Part shown: one piece after another, positions 57,502-64,000 of the stretch | How the letters are laid out: each line of letters begins with the position of its first letter | Numbering within the stretch: the stretch's first letter is position 1 | Assembly (NCBI RefSeq): GCF_000720425.1 | Contig: NZ_JOAJ01000002.1 | Location: 434,001 to 498,000 of the forward strand | DNA length: 64,000 bases | Reading direction: 5' to 3' | Source of the DNA: Nocardia rhamnosiphila NBRC 108938 | GTDB lineage: Bacteria; Actinomycetota; Actinomycetes; Mycobacteriales; Mycobacteriaceae | The notes under the pieces: generated by a model | The model's database searches: none | Told to the model about the DNA's origin: nothing | Seen by the model: only the letters and a program-made list of their open reading frames with translations | Translations under genes and position numbers: made by a program

Positions 57502-58841
57502 CGTTCATCAGTGTTGCCCCGGGTGTCTACTACGAGGCGGCAACGATCTGCAATTCCGCGGCAGTCGCGTTATTCGGCGTTGTACGTACCCAGTTCGGCA
57601 AGCTCGCGTTCGACACGAAAGACATGGCGGGCAGTATCGGCGACGGCAAGATATGGGCGGAATCCTACGATCGGCAGACCACCGACACTTACCTTCTGTT
57701 CAAGAACCTGATAGGCGCCATCGATAATTATGCCGACATTTTGATCGAGGCCGGCTACAACCACGCGATCGCCGACTACGACGGAAACGGCCCTGCACCC
57801 GAGCGTCCCGTTACGCCGCAGCCCGCATTCATGACCTGCCCGGCGACGCCGGCTTCCGCCGGCGGTCCGGGAAGCGGACTGGTAGATGATGGCCTCGACC
57901 TCGCAACTCAGATCGGGGTGCCGATCCCCGACGGGGACGCCGACAAGTTGGGCAAGGCCGCTGCCTGCTGGACCGCCATGGCAACGGACCGAGCAACCAC
58001 TGACCTCCCTTCAGAACTGGAACGGGCAGCTGTTCTGTTCCAGGCTGTGACGGCCCCTGACGCCTCCTTCATCGATGAAGACCTGCGGGAGATGAAATCG
58101 GCTGCTCAGGAATTGATCGCCGCGTTCGCCGACCTGGCAGCGGCGTGCCGCGATCAAGAAGCAGCGCACCGAAAGCAACGTTCGGAGCTCACAGCGGTAC
58201 TCGAACAGATGGCACTCGACATCGGACAGGATATCGCTGTCGACCTCGTGCTGTACGTCGGTGCATCGCTGGTTACCTTTGGAATGGGCGCGGCGGCAGT
58301 GACTGCGATCCGTGCCGGCCGGTACGTCCAGAAAGTCGCCGTCTACGTCGGCAAGCTCCGAAAGGTCCTCAACGACTTCAAGCTGAAAACTGTTGTTTTG
58401 CTGAAGACGCCGGTTTCGGCGACCGGCCGACAGATGCAGCGCATCATGGATCTGATCAAGAAGCGCAGTGATGATATCGGTGACCGAAAGGTCGATGTGC
58501 CCGGCGGAAAGGCGCCGACGCCGGGAACAACTGAAGACAGTGTCAACAAGAAGCTTACGAACTACCTCCTGAACCAGGATCACCCTGCCGGGGGGCCGAA
58601 GGCGAAGTGGTTCGAACAAGCCCTCGGATACACCAAGGAGAACCAGGCGGACTTGGAACGGCAGATCAAATTCGATCCTGAGACAGCGGTTGAGACCGGG
58701 ACTACGCAGTACGGAACCAAATACAATCAGACCATCCCCATCGTAGGTGCGAATGGTAAGACGATAGAGGTGAACTTCGCCTGGATCAGGAACGAGGACG
58801 GCGTTGTTCGGCTGGTGACCGCGATTCCGACCAAGAAATAG
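57498..58841 (+). CDS. ESX-linked polymorphic toxin with C-terminal DUF6883 domain
   Basis: 447 residues. Residues 1-100 are an ESX-type helical N-terminus (KIWAESYDRQTTDTY, DILIEAGYNHAIADYD). Residues ~100-130 are a Pro/Gly linker. Residues ~190-240 are helical and ~255-285 hold a hydrophobic stretch (VDLVLYVGASLVTFGMGAAA). The last ~80 residues fit DUF6883: KKLTNYLLNQDHPAGGPKAK, WFEQALGYTKENQADLERQI. DUF6883 is known as a toxin tip of unknown activity. The order WXG100, WXG100, toxin, small acidic protein is the standard contact-dependent toxin locus. Confidence 0.78.
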   Translation: MTFISVAPGVYYEAATICNSAAVALFGVVRTQFGKLAFDTKDMAGSIGDGKIWAESYDRQTTDTYLLFKNLIGAIDNYADILIEAGYNHAIADYDGNGPAPERPVTPQPAFMTCPATPASAGGPGSGLVDDGLDLATQIGVPIPDGDADKLGKAAACWTAMATDRATTDLPSELERAAVLFQAVTAPDASFIDEDLREMKSAAQELIAAFADLAAACRDQEAAHRKQRSELTAVLEQMALDIGQDIAVDLVLYVGASLVTFGMGAAAVTAIRAGRYVQKVAVYVGKLRKVLNDFKLKTVVLLKTPVSATGRQMQRIMDLIKKRSDDIGDRKVDVPGGKAPTPGTTEDSVNKKLTNYLLNQDHPAGGPKAKWFEQALGYTKENQADLERQIKFDPETAVETGTTQYGTKYNQTIPIVGANGKTIEVNFAWIRNEDGVVRLVTAIPTKK

Positions 58842-58850
58842 AGGAGTGGA

Positions 58851-59084
58851 GTGTACAGCGAAGGTGATGCGGTAAAGCTGGTGCATGCAGTGTCTCCGGA
58901 AACCCGGGAGTTCTGGCCTGACTCGGGTGACGAGGAAATACCCGCTCGTAGTGTCGGTGCAGTGGTGGCCGTCTACGGGTCCGAGTCTCGTGAGGTATCG
59001 TACGAGGTCGAATTTGTTGCCGACGACGGTGAAACACTCGGAGTTGTCACGTTGAACGAGACCGACATAGTACCGTTCGATTGA
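58851..59084 (+). CDS. DUF4926-like immunity protein
   Basis: A 77-residue acidic protein with the pattern of DUF4926: IPARSVGAVVAVYGSES, then SYEVEFVADDGETLGVVTLN and ETDIV at the end. Small SH3-like DUF4926 proteins are encoded next to toxins. GTG start with GAGGAGTGGA immediately before it, 9 bases after the toxin stop. It is probably the antidote that binds the DUF6883 toxin domain. Confidence 0.75.
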   Translation: MYSEGDAVKLVHAVSPETREFWPDSGDEEIPARSVGAVVAVYGSESREVSYEVEFVADDGETLGVVTLNETDIVPFD

Positions 59085-59362
59085 AGTCGGCCGTGCGAAA
59101 CCGGGTTCGTCCGCAGAGGTCCGAGAATCGGCCTCGTCGGTACGGACCCGCAACAGCGTCTGCTGGGCCTGCGCCGCACTCGTTCCCTGATCGGGCAGTA
59201 CTCGTGCGCGTAGCCGCCCCGGGTGTAACTGTTCCGACAGCGTGGTGGCTCGGCAACCGTACCTGCATCGACGACCGGGGGACGTTGTCGATCGGCAGAC
59301 GCTGCGCTTGAAATCCGTGGATGCGCCGCCGAAACGAAGTCCGCGCCCTGGCGGTACCTCAA
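59085..59362. other. Gap without a recognised gene
   Basis: About 280 bases between the immunity gene and the second copy of the EEP segment. I see no convincing coding frame or repeat. Confidence 0.45.
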
Positions 59363-59765
59363 CTCTGAACTGTCGATTGTGCGGATAGATGTGTTTGGCT
59401 GTCGCCTGTGATGTCGAAGCCGGTCCGCGCCGGTACCCATGCTCTCGCCTGGGTCGCGACGCTGACAGGAGCTGCCGGGGTCGGGTTGCACTTCAGCCGT
59501 TCGTCGGCGCAACCGCTGGCCTTGGGCGCTTCCATCGCGCCGTACCTGATGGCTTCCGCACCGATCGCCCTGGCGGCGTGGGTGGTCATGCGGCACTGGC
59601 CGCCGGTGATCGGGATCGACCACATAGTTCTCGCGGACGCTCACGCGGTCTCGGTGGAAACCGTCGGACTACCCGGCGCAGACCATCGCGCCTTGGTCGC
59701 ACGGGTCCGTCTGCCAGGTATCCACTGACGAGCCCCGACAGAGACCCGGTGGCAGCGCGCCGGTG
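59363..59765 (+). repeat. Copy 2 of the EEP duplication, internally deleted
   Basis: Homologous to 54680-55745, in the same orientation, with both flanks kept but 639 bases missing from the middle. Homology stops abruptly at the IS5-type relic on the right. Confidence 0.65.
59408..59728 (+). pseudogene. Internally deleted copy of the EEP gene
   Basis: 106 codons that join the first ~61 residues of the EEP protein (membrane part) directly to its last ~45 (GIDHIVL...GADHRALVARV). The deletion removes 213 codons in frame, including the Asn, Glu and Asp-x-Asn catalytic motifs. The junction falls at TGGC, a four-base sequence present at both ends of the missing part in copy 1 (54916 and 55555). 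The frame is still open from start to stop, so a short membrane protein could be made, but it cannot be an EEP enzyme. Confidence 0.75.
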
Positions 59766-60182
59766 TGAAACACTACTCGACGACCCAGCGGTGCACGCCG
59801 AGCCCGGAGCCGTGCTCGACACCGCGGCGCGCGATGATCGGCGCGATTCCTTTGCCACGTACGAGTTTCCGATACTTGTCGTGGTCGTAGGCGCGGTCGG
59901 CATAGACCCGAACGGGCCGGTGACGGGGCCGGCCCCACCGGCCGCACATGCGACCCGTCCACCGGAGCCCGGGACCAGTCGATCAGGTCGCCGGCGTTGA
60001 GTTCTGCCAGCAGCCCATGCAGCCGCTGCCACACCCCGGCCTCGTGCCGATCACGCAACCGCCGCCAGCACGTCATCCCCGACCCGTAACCCATCTCCTG
60101 CGGCAAGAACTCCCACGGAACCCCGTGTACAACACAAACAATGTGCCGCACAACGCCTTCCGGTCAGCCAACCTCTTGATCA
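59766..60182 (-). pseudogene. IS5-family transposase remnant, frameshifted and truncated
   Basis: Read on the minus strand across three frames it gives successive pieces of an IS5-type DDE transposase: RLADRKALCGTLFVLYTG, then VPWEFLPQEMGYGSGMTCWRRLRDRHE with LIDWSRAPVDGSHV (first catalytic Asp), then RVYADRAYDHDKYRKLVRGK (second Asp region) and IARRGVEHGSGLGVHRWVVE. It stops at a TAG where the third acidic motif should begin. At least two frameshifts and loss of the 3' end make it inactive. No terminal inverted repeats were identified. Confidence 0.75.
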
Positions 60183-60216
60183 GATGGCTTCTTCGCGTGC
60201 GAAGGAGCCATGGTTT

Positions 60217-60573
60217 CTACTGAGTGACCGGGTTGTACACCAGATCGTAGACCCGCACTCCTGCGGTGTCGTACCACCCGTCGGCGCCTCGGCTGTAGAC
60301 GATGTTGCCGTCGCCGCCGTACCAGTGATCGGCGTCGTTGGTCCAGTTCCGCCTCTCCGGGCTGATCGACTCTCTGGCTTGGGCTTGCAGTTCAGCCATC
60401 GTTTCGGGGGCGAGACCCGGGCCAGGGCTGGCCTCGGCGGCGGCGCGCGCTTCGATGATCCGGGCGTTGAACTGGTCGAATATCGCCTGGTTGCGAGTGT
60501 ATTCGTCGCTGTTGAAGTAGTCCTCGCCGGTCAAGAGCGGCTTTTTCTTGCGGCCGGTGAATCGTTCGAACAC
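60217..60573 (-). CDS. Candidate immunity protein, 118 aa
   Basis: No family recognised. A soluble 118-residue protein with a basic N-terminus (MFERFTGRKKKPLLTGEDYF), an Ala/Glu-rich helix and a Trp/Tyr/Gly-rich C-terminal part (NWTNDADHWYGGDGNIVYS). It begins 13 bases after the stop of the toxin-tip gene on the same strand, the usual position of an immunity gene. The immunity role is inferred from position only. Confidence 0.5.
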   Translation of the reverse strand: MFERFTGRKKKPLLTGEDYFNSDEYTRNQAIFDQFNARIIEARAAAEASPGPGLAPETMAELQAQARESISPERRNWTNDADHWYGGDGNIVYSRGADGWYDTAGVRVYDLVYNPVTQ

Positions 60574-60586
60574 AGGGCATCCCCTT

Positions 60587-61123
60587 CTAGATCTCGGTCA
60601 TCTGAACGATGGTACGGCCGTTCGGAAGCGTGACCACCTCATGCACCATGAACGGTGTGTTGGGCCCGAACATCACTTCGTCGGGGCGTGTGGCGTACTC
60701 CCCGACAGGCTTGCCGGTCTTGCTCACGATCTGGAACTCGACGTTCTGCTGCTTGACGAATTCCGGGTCGATGCCTCCGTGCTTGAGAGTGCTGTATGTG
60801 AACCCGTGTTCGGTGACCGGCTTTCCCGGGACGTAGCGAGCCAGTTCTTCCGGGGTCAGAGTGATATGGCGAACCAGCGGACCCTCGTGGGAGGGCAGCT
60901 TGGCGAGGGCCTGTTCCAGCGCGGCAGCGCGGCGCTGTTCCTCCGATGTCAATGGCAGGCCTCTGGTCAGCTTTTCATTGAGGGTCATGCCACTGTCGGG
61001 CGACCTCATGGCGGCAGTTTGGATAGCCTTCTCGTCTTCGGGGCCGAACGACCAATCGGTGCTTTTACCGGGCCGGTGGCCGCCGGGCGCCTTCTTGTTG
61101 ATCATCTGCCAGATCCGGTCCAT
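60587..61123 (-). CDS. Orphan ADP-ribosyltransferase-like toxin domain
   Basis: 178 residues from the only ATG. The pattern fits the R-S-E class of ADP-ribosyltransferase toxin tips: RGLPLTSEEQRRAAALEQAL, then LVRHITLTPEELARYVPGK (Arg), HGFTYSTL (S-T-S-like), FQIVSKTGKPVGEY and RPDEVMFGPNTPFMV (Glu). The frame is open upstream to 61267 (SPGLGRGFKDVPDFSS) but contains no start codon there, so this looks like the tip of a larger polymorphic toxin that lost its N-terminal trafficking part. Such orphan tips can be re-acquired by recombination. Activity uncertain. Confidence 0.6.
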   Translation of the reverse strand: MDRIWQMINKKAPGGHRPGKSTDWSFGPEDEKAIQTAAMRSPDSGMTLNEKLTRGLPLTSEEQRRAAALEQALAKLPSHEGPLVRHITLTPEELARYVPGKPVTEHGFTYSTLKHGGIDPEFVKQQNVEFQIVSKTGKPVGEYATRPDEVMFGPNTPFMVHEVVTLPNGRTIVQMTEI

Positions 61124-61561
61124 GTTCGTCTTGTGGCTGGAGAAATCCGGAACGTCTTTGAACCCGCGCCCCAGGCCGGGGGATTTGAACAGCGTGATGA
61201 ACGGTTTGATCTTCGCCCCGTACTTGGCGCACAGAGTCGAGTGCGTTTCGGAAGAGCAATGTCTTCGTCAGCGTGGCTGTCTTCGGCTCGAACATGTCGG
61301 ATCGGGAAGGCGCCAGCAAACCTCGGGCGGGGCGCGGCGAGTTGGCGCCCGGCGCTCGCGCCATCGCGGAGGCGCTGACGGGAAACCTCGGTGCCGTGCT
61401 CGCCTCGAACTGAAATCAGTCCCTTCGGGACGAACCGGCCCCGCTGCTCGGCGCCGACACCGCCGCGGTACTGGCCGACCTCGGTGCCGCCATGATGCGG
61501 AACCAACCGCACTCCGGCCGAGCGGCGAAAGTGCGGTCGGTTCGTCCCGGGTATGTGCCCG
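61124..61561. other. Region of gene debris
   Basis: About 440 bases without an intact gene. The first ~145 bases continue the toxin-tip frame without a start. A plus-strand frame at 61294-61413 (39 codons) and a following stretch reading EPAPLLGADTAAVLADLG look like tails of unrelated genes, the latter like a family III CoA-transferase end. The region seems to be a deletion junction. Confidence 0.4.
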
Positions 61562-61771
61562 TCAGTCCGCTGAGCCGAGTGCGCCCGTGCGCAGGCCGGA
61601 GGTGAAGGCGTCCCACTCCCCCGGACCGAAAACCAGAGCCGGGCCGGTGGGGTTCTTGGAATCCCGCACACCCACCAGTCCGCTGCGCAGATGGGCGACC
61701 TCGACACAGTCATTGCCACTGGTGCTGCGGCTGCTCTTGAACCAGACCGCTCCGGAAAGGTCGATGCTCAT
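61562..61771 (-). CDS. DUF397 domain protein
   Basis: A 69-residue DUF397 protein: SGAVWFKSSRSTSGNDCVEVAH, the turn VGVRDSKNPTGPALVFGPGEW and the ending AFTSGL. These small actinomycete proteins are nearly always encoded after an XRE-DUF5753 regulator and are proposed to act with it, possibly as antitoxin-like or signalling partners. The start overlaps the stop of the regulator gene (ATGA). Confidence 0.85.
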   Translation of the reverse strand: MSIDLSGAVWFKSSRSTSGNDCVEVAHLRSGLVGVRDSKNPTGPALVFGPGEWDAFTSGLRTGALGSAD

Positions 61772-62664
61772 CCGCGATGCTCCCTCGCCGCCACCTCGAT
61801 GAGGCGCTGTGTATCCGACTCGTCCAATGCTACTTGCAATATCGAATCCCGAGCCGCTTGATACTGCTCGACCTCGCTCGGCTTGTCCAAGTACAACGAC
61901 CCGGTGAACCCCTCGACATATATGACAGGAGATTCGGTCAGAGCTGGGTTCACGTGATCCGGGAAGTCCAGGTAGACGAAGTGCTTCGTGGTCCACCCAA
62001 GATGATCCGTGGCATCCAGCGGTACGACTCGTAGCGAAACGCTCGGCAATGCTGCCATCTCCAGGAGATGATCCAGCTGCTCCGCCATGGTCTCGGCGCC
62101 ACCGATCGGATGCCGCAGCGCGGCCTCGCTGAGCGCGGCCTCGAAGGTGAAATCAGACGAGTTGTGCAGCCGAGCCTGACGACGCTGAAGCAGAGTGATC
62201 TCCCGATGAAGCTCGATCGGTCTTCCGAGCGGCTTCGCGATCTCCCACATGGCATACCGGTAACGGTGAGTTTGAAGCAACCCTGGCAAGGTCGTTGTCT
62301 GCCAGGTGAAGACCTCACGCGCAGCCTGCTCAAGCCCGAGGAACATCTCTGCTTCGGGGACCACTGCATCGGCAAACGACGACTGCCACCACCCGTCTTT
62401 GCGAGATTCCTCAACCAGCCACAGCAGTTCGCGGCGGTCCTCCGCGCTGGCCTCGTACGCATCACACAGCGCGTTGATCACCATTCTCTTGGTCTCGCTG
62501 GTGCGCCCGGACTCCAAGCGCCACAGGGTTTGCGCACCCATCTCGCACCGGCGGGCCGCGTTCGCGCGGCTCATCCCCGCCTCCTCACGCAGTTCCCGCA
62601 GGCGGCGGCCCAGGACCCTGCGCGGCAGGGTCGGTGGGTTCGTGGCGTTCGATTCGATCGACAC
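61768..62664 (-). CDS. XRE family regulator with DUF5753 domain
   Basis: 298 residues. Residues ~15-70 are a Cro/C1 helix-turn-helix (LGRRLRELREEAGMSRANAA, GAQTLWRLESGRTS). Residues ~105-285 are the DUF5753 sensor-like domain with FTWQTTTLPGLLQTHRYRYAM, TLLQRRQARLH and VVPLDATDHLG. Proteins of this type regulate morphological development and antibiotic production in Streptomyces and pair with DUF397 proteins. It is coupled to the DUF397 gene by a 4-base overlap. The repeat ATTCCA/TGGAAT about 40 bases upstream is a likely self-operator. Confidence 0.87.
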   Translation of the reverse strand: MSIESNATNPPTLPRRVLGRRLRELREEAGMSRANAARRCEMGAQTLWRLESGRTSETKRMVINALCDAYEASAEDRRELLWLVEESRKDGWWQSSFADAVVPEAEMFLGLEQAAREVFTWQTTTLPGLLQTHRYRYAMWEIAKPLGRPIELHREITLLQRRQARLHNSSDFTFEAALSEAALRHPIGGAETMAEQLDHLLEMAALPSVSLRVVPLDATDHLGWTTKHFVYLDFPDHVNPALTESPVIYVEGFTGSLYLDKPSEVEQYQAARDSILQVALDESDTQRLIEVAAREHRG

Positions 62665-62698
62665 TGATCTCTCCCCTTCGTTAGCGTTACTCGCGGTT

Positions 62699-62735
62699 AT
62701 TCCAACTCAAATGGAATAGTCGAGCCGTTTGGAAT
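62699..62735. promoter_or_regulatory. TTCCA/TGGAA repeats upstream of the XRE regulator
   Basis: ATTCCA (62699-62704) and TGGAAT (62712-62717) form a perfect inverted repeat with a 7-base centre, and a third half-site TTTGGAAT follows at 62728-62735. They lie in an AT-rich stretch between the minus-strand XRE gene and the plus-strand small genes, so they could govern both directions. Confidence 0.5.
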
Positions 62736-62952
62736 TACCTATCCACCCGGAGCAATTCCGTTGTGCGACCGAATCTTACGTATCGATTTCCAATCGGGAA
62801 AGTGCGTGGTTCACTGAATACGCGGACGCAGACGTGGGAACTTCCGCAGCGGAATTTCCCATATCGCACGCACCGGCTCGGCGAAACCGGAGACACCATG
62901 CAGTGTTCGCCGACCGGCGTGACCAGACCATTCCCGACGTTGCGAGGTGACC

Positions 62953-63141
62953 ATGCAGTTCGGAGTACCGGTGACCGATCACCGGCCCGTGCCGGTGATG
63001 ACCATCCAGCACGCCCACCAGGTGATGCAGACCCATATCGAATGCCTCTCGGCGGAGTGCCCGATCAAAAGCCAGGCCCGGGCGCGCCTGATCGAGGCAC
63101 GCAGAATGGTTCCCGGCGCTCGGGATTTTACGGGCTACTGA
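62953..63141 (+). CDS. Small conserved actinomycete protein, 62 aa
   Basis: A 62-residue protein of a type I recall as common in Nocardia genomes next to XRE regulators: PVMTIQHAHQVMQTHIECLS, AECPIKSQARARLIEARRMV. Two Cys (C-x6-C) and the HAHQVMQ.H segment could bind metal. The ATG at 62953 has GCGAGG five bases upstream; a GTG two codons earlier is an alternative. Function unknown. Confidence 0.65.
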   Translation: MQFGVPVTDHRPVPVMTIQHAHQVMQTHIECLSAECPIKSQARARLIEARRMVPGARDFTGY

Positions 63142-63167
63142 TACGTCCGGACGAAGGAAATACTCGG

Positions 63168-63317
63168 ATGAAAGACAAATTGCCACCTCGTATTCCCGGT
63201 GCGCGTTCCATACCGAAGGGTTCAAATTGGCAACCTCCGACCGATATCGCCACCCTCGTCCGGGTGTGCAATGCCCTGCGCCGGTGGCCACCGCAGGAAA
63301 ACGGGAAAGCCCGATGA
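63168..63317 (+). CDS. Small hypothetical protein, 49 aa
   Basis: A 49-residue basic, Pro-rich protein (RIPGARSIPKG, DIATLVRVCNALRRW). It has a ribosome site (GAAGGA) nine bases before the ATG and overlaps the next gene as ATGA, which supports it being real. No family recognised. Confidence 0.5.
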   Translation: MKDKLPPRIPGARSIPKGSNWQPPTDIATLVRVCNALRRWPPQENGKAR

Positions 63318-63508
63318 ACGGGACAACGGACAGCGACCAGCACATCGCCCTGTTCGATAGGCTCGCCACCCATGCCGAAAGCCTCGGTTACCGGCTCGTC
63401 CGCGAACCGGGCACACCGCTCGGCTGGGCGCTGCTGGACGCCGCGGACGGTGAAACGCTCTACGCGGCGGCAACTCTCACGGATATAGCGCGGTATCTCG
63501 ATGAATAG
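63314..63508 (+). CDS. Small hypothetical protein, 64 aa
   Basis: A 64-residue acidic protein: ALFDRLATHAESLGYRLVRE, GWALLDAADGETLYAAATLT, DIARYLDE. The pattern of a short helix, hairpin and final helix resembles small proteins encoded downstream of XRE-DUF5753 genes in actinomycetes. It is coupled to the upstream 49-residue gene. Function unknown. Confidence 0.55.
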   Translation: MNGTTDSDQHIALFDRLATHAESLGYRLVREPGTPLGWALLDAADGETLYAAATLTDIARYLDE

Positions 63509-63590
63509 CGGCGATCCCACGGCGCCTTACCCTCGTGCCCGCACGGGTTCGCCGACGCTGCCTCGAGTACCCAGGCACCTGCAGTGCGGG

Positions 63591-64000
63591 CTACCAGATA
63601 TCCGGTTCGTTCTCGCGGAGCCGGCGCAGTGCGCGGTCGATCCAGTCGGCGAACCCGGCCGCGAGATCAGCGGCACCGGCCGGCCGCACCGTGACATGTT
63701 CGCGCGTCCGTTTCTCCAGGTAGCGGCCGTCGGCGGTGAGGTCGTACCACTGGGTCCGGTACCAGGGTTCGGGGCGATCCAGAATCGATCCGACGCGCAG
63801 GGCCGCCATACCGCCGCCGTCCGCGGGACGCTGCACGAGACGCCGATACTGTTCGCCGGGACCGCGCCGCAGGGATCGCTGCTGGTCGCGGCCGGGCGCG
63901 AGATCGTCGATATGGAACGTGCCCGCCGGTTCCCGGCCGGGATCGCACGACGGCACCAGGCCGGCGAGGCGTTTCGGCAGCTGTTCGGCGGCGAACAGCT
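63591..64000 (-). CDS. ESX secretion-associated protein EspG, C-terminal part (partial)
   Basis: The frame is open from the right edge of the window (LFAAEQLPKRLAGLVPSCDP) to a stop at 63591, about 136 residues. DPGREPAGTFHIDDLAPGRD, RYRRLVQRPA-like and WYRTQWYDLTADGRYLEK are typical of the C-terminal half of EspG, the cytosolic chaperone that binds PE/PPE-type or other ESX substrates. An ESX link fits the WXG100 locus 5 kb to the left. The N-terminal half lies outside the window. Confidence 0.65.
   Translation of the reverse strand, partial: LFAAEQLPKRLAGLVPSCDPGREPAGTFHIDDLAPGRDQQRSLRRGPGEQYRRLVQRPADGGGMAALRVGSILDRPEPWYRTQWYDLTADGRYLEKRTREHVTVRPAGAADLAAGFADWIDRALRRLRENEPDIW

Noticed and set aside
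59047..59268. Minus-strand 73-codon frame between the immunity gene and the EEP copy
   Set aside because: Low-complexity Arg/Thr/Ser-rich translation overlapping the immunity gene on the other strand; typical shadow.
61294..61490. Plus-strand 39-codon frame and a CoA-transferase-like tail after it
   Set aside because: Too short and without upstream coding sequence; described as gene debris rather than as genes.
62729..62950. TTG-initiated 73-codon frame before the 62-aa small gene
   Set aside because: No ribosome site, overlaps the operator-like repeats, and its composition is unlike the coupled small genes downstream.

Overview
The window looks like a chromosomal accessory region of a high-GC actinomycete, most probably Nocardia. 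The reasons are strong GC-rich codon use, frequent GTG/TTG starts, a rifamycin monooxygenase with its RAE promoter element, WXG100/EspG (ESX) genes, XRE-DUF5753/DUF397 pairs, several lipid-degradation clusters, and a type 2 (Pgl-type) BREX locus. No tRNA, rRNA or CRISPR array was recognised. No database search was run, so all family assignments come from motifs and recall.

Left part (1-19.8 kb, metabolic): the end of a probable SDR, a GNAT acetyltransferase, an ABC-ATPase remnant and a hypothetical gene. Next comes an acyl-CoA catabolic cluster on the minus strand (AMP-dependent ligase, two adjacent acyl-CoA dehydrogenase subunits, enoyl-CoA hydratase). It is divergent from a KshB-like flavin/2Fe-2S reductase, with a palindrome between them. 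Then an alpha/beta hydrolase, a HipBA toxin-antitoxin pair behind three evenly spaced operators, a DUF6924-like gene, and a second lipid operon (crotonase, CoA ligase, TetR). A CYP157-like P450 lacking the ExxR arginine, a carboxylesterase, a VOC protein and the rox rifamycin monooxygenase follow.

Middle part (20.2-53.7 kb) is a defence island of three blocks. Block 1 is McrBC with an EVE-like domain in McrB. Block 2 is a tightly coupled seven-gene operon at 24.1-35.9 kb: NYN/PIN-zinc ribbon-FHA protein, vWA protein, Ser/Thr kinase with zinc ribbon, UPF1-like SF1 helicase, unknown protein, McrB-like AAA+ ATPase with a very long coiled coil, and a DUF2357/McrC-like protein with a zinc-ribbon tail. 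It resembles what I recall of CoCoNuT/TerY-P systems, but no PP2C phosphatase is present; the operon instead begins with the FHA-PIN protein. This is the best candidate for an undescribed system. Block 3, converging on block 2, is a complete type 2 BREX locus (pglW, pglX, pglY, pglZ, brxD, brxHI) with every junction overlapping or abutting.

Right part (54-64 kb): a DUF1772 membrane protein and an endonuclease/exonuclease/phosphatase (EEP) gene. A second copy of the EEP gene lies 4.7 kb away with a 639-bp in-frame internal deletion. Between the copies are a Uma2-family gene, a solitary CRISPR-like repeat, and an ESX toxin locus (two WXG100-like proteins, a DUF6883 toxin, a DUF4926-like immunity protein). 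After the deleted copy come a frameshifted IS5-type transposase remnant, an orphan ADP-ribosyltransferase toxin tip with a candidate immunity gene, an XRE-DUF5753/DUF397 pair, small Nocardia-type ORFs, and the 3' part of an EspG gene running off the window.
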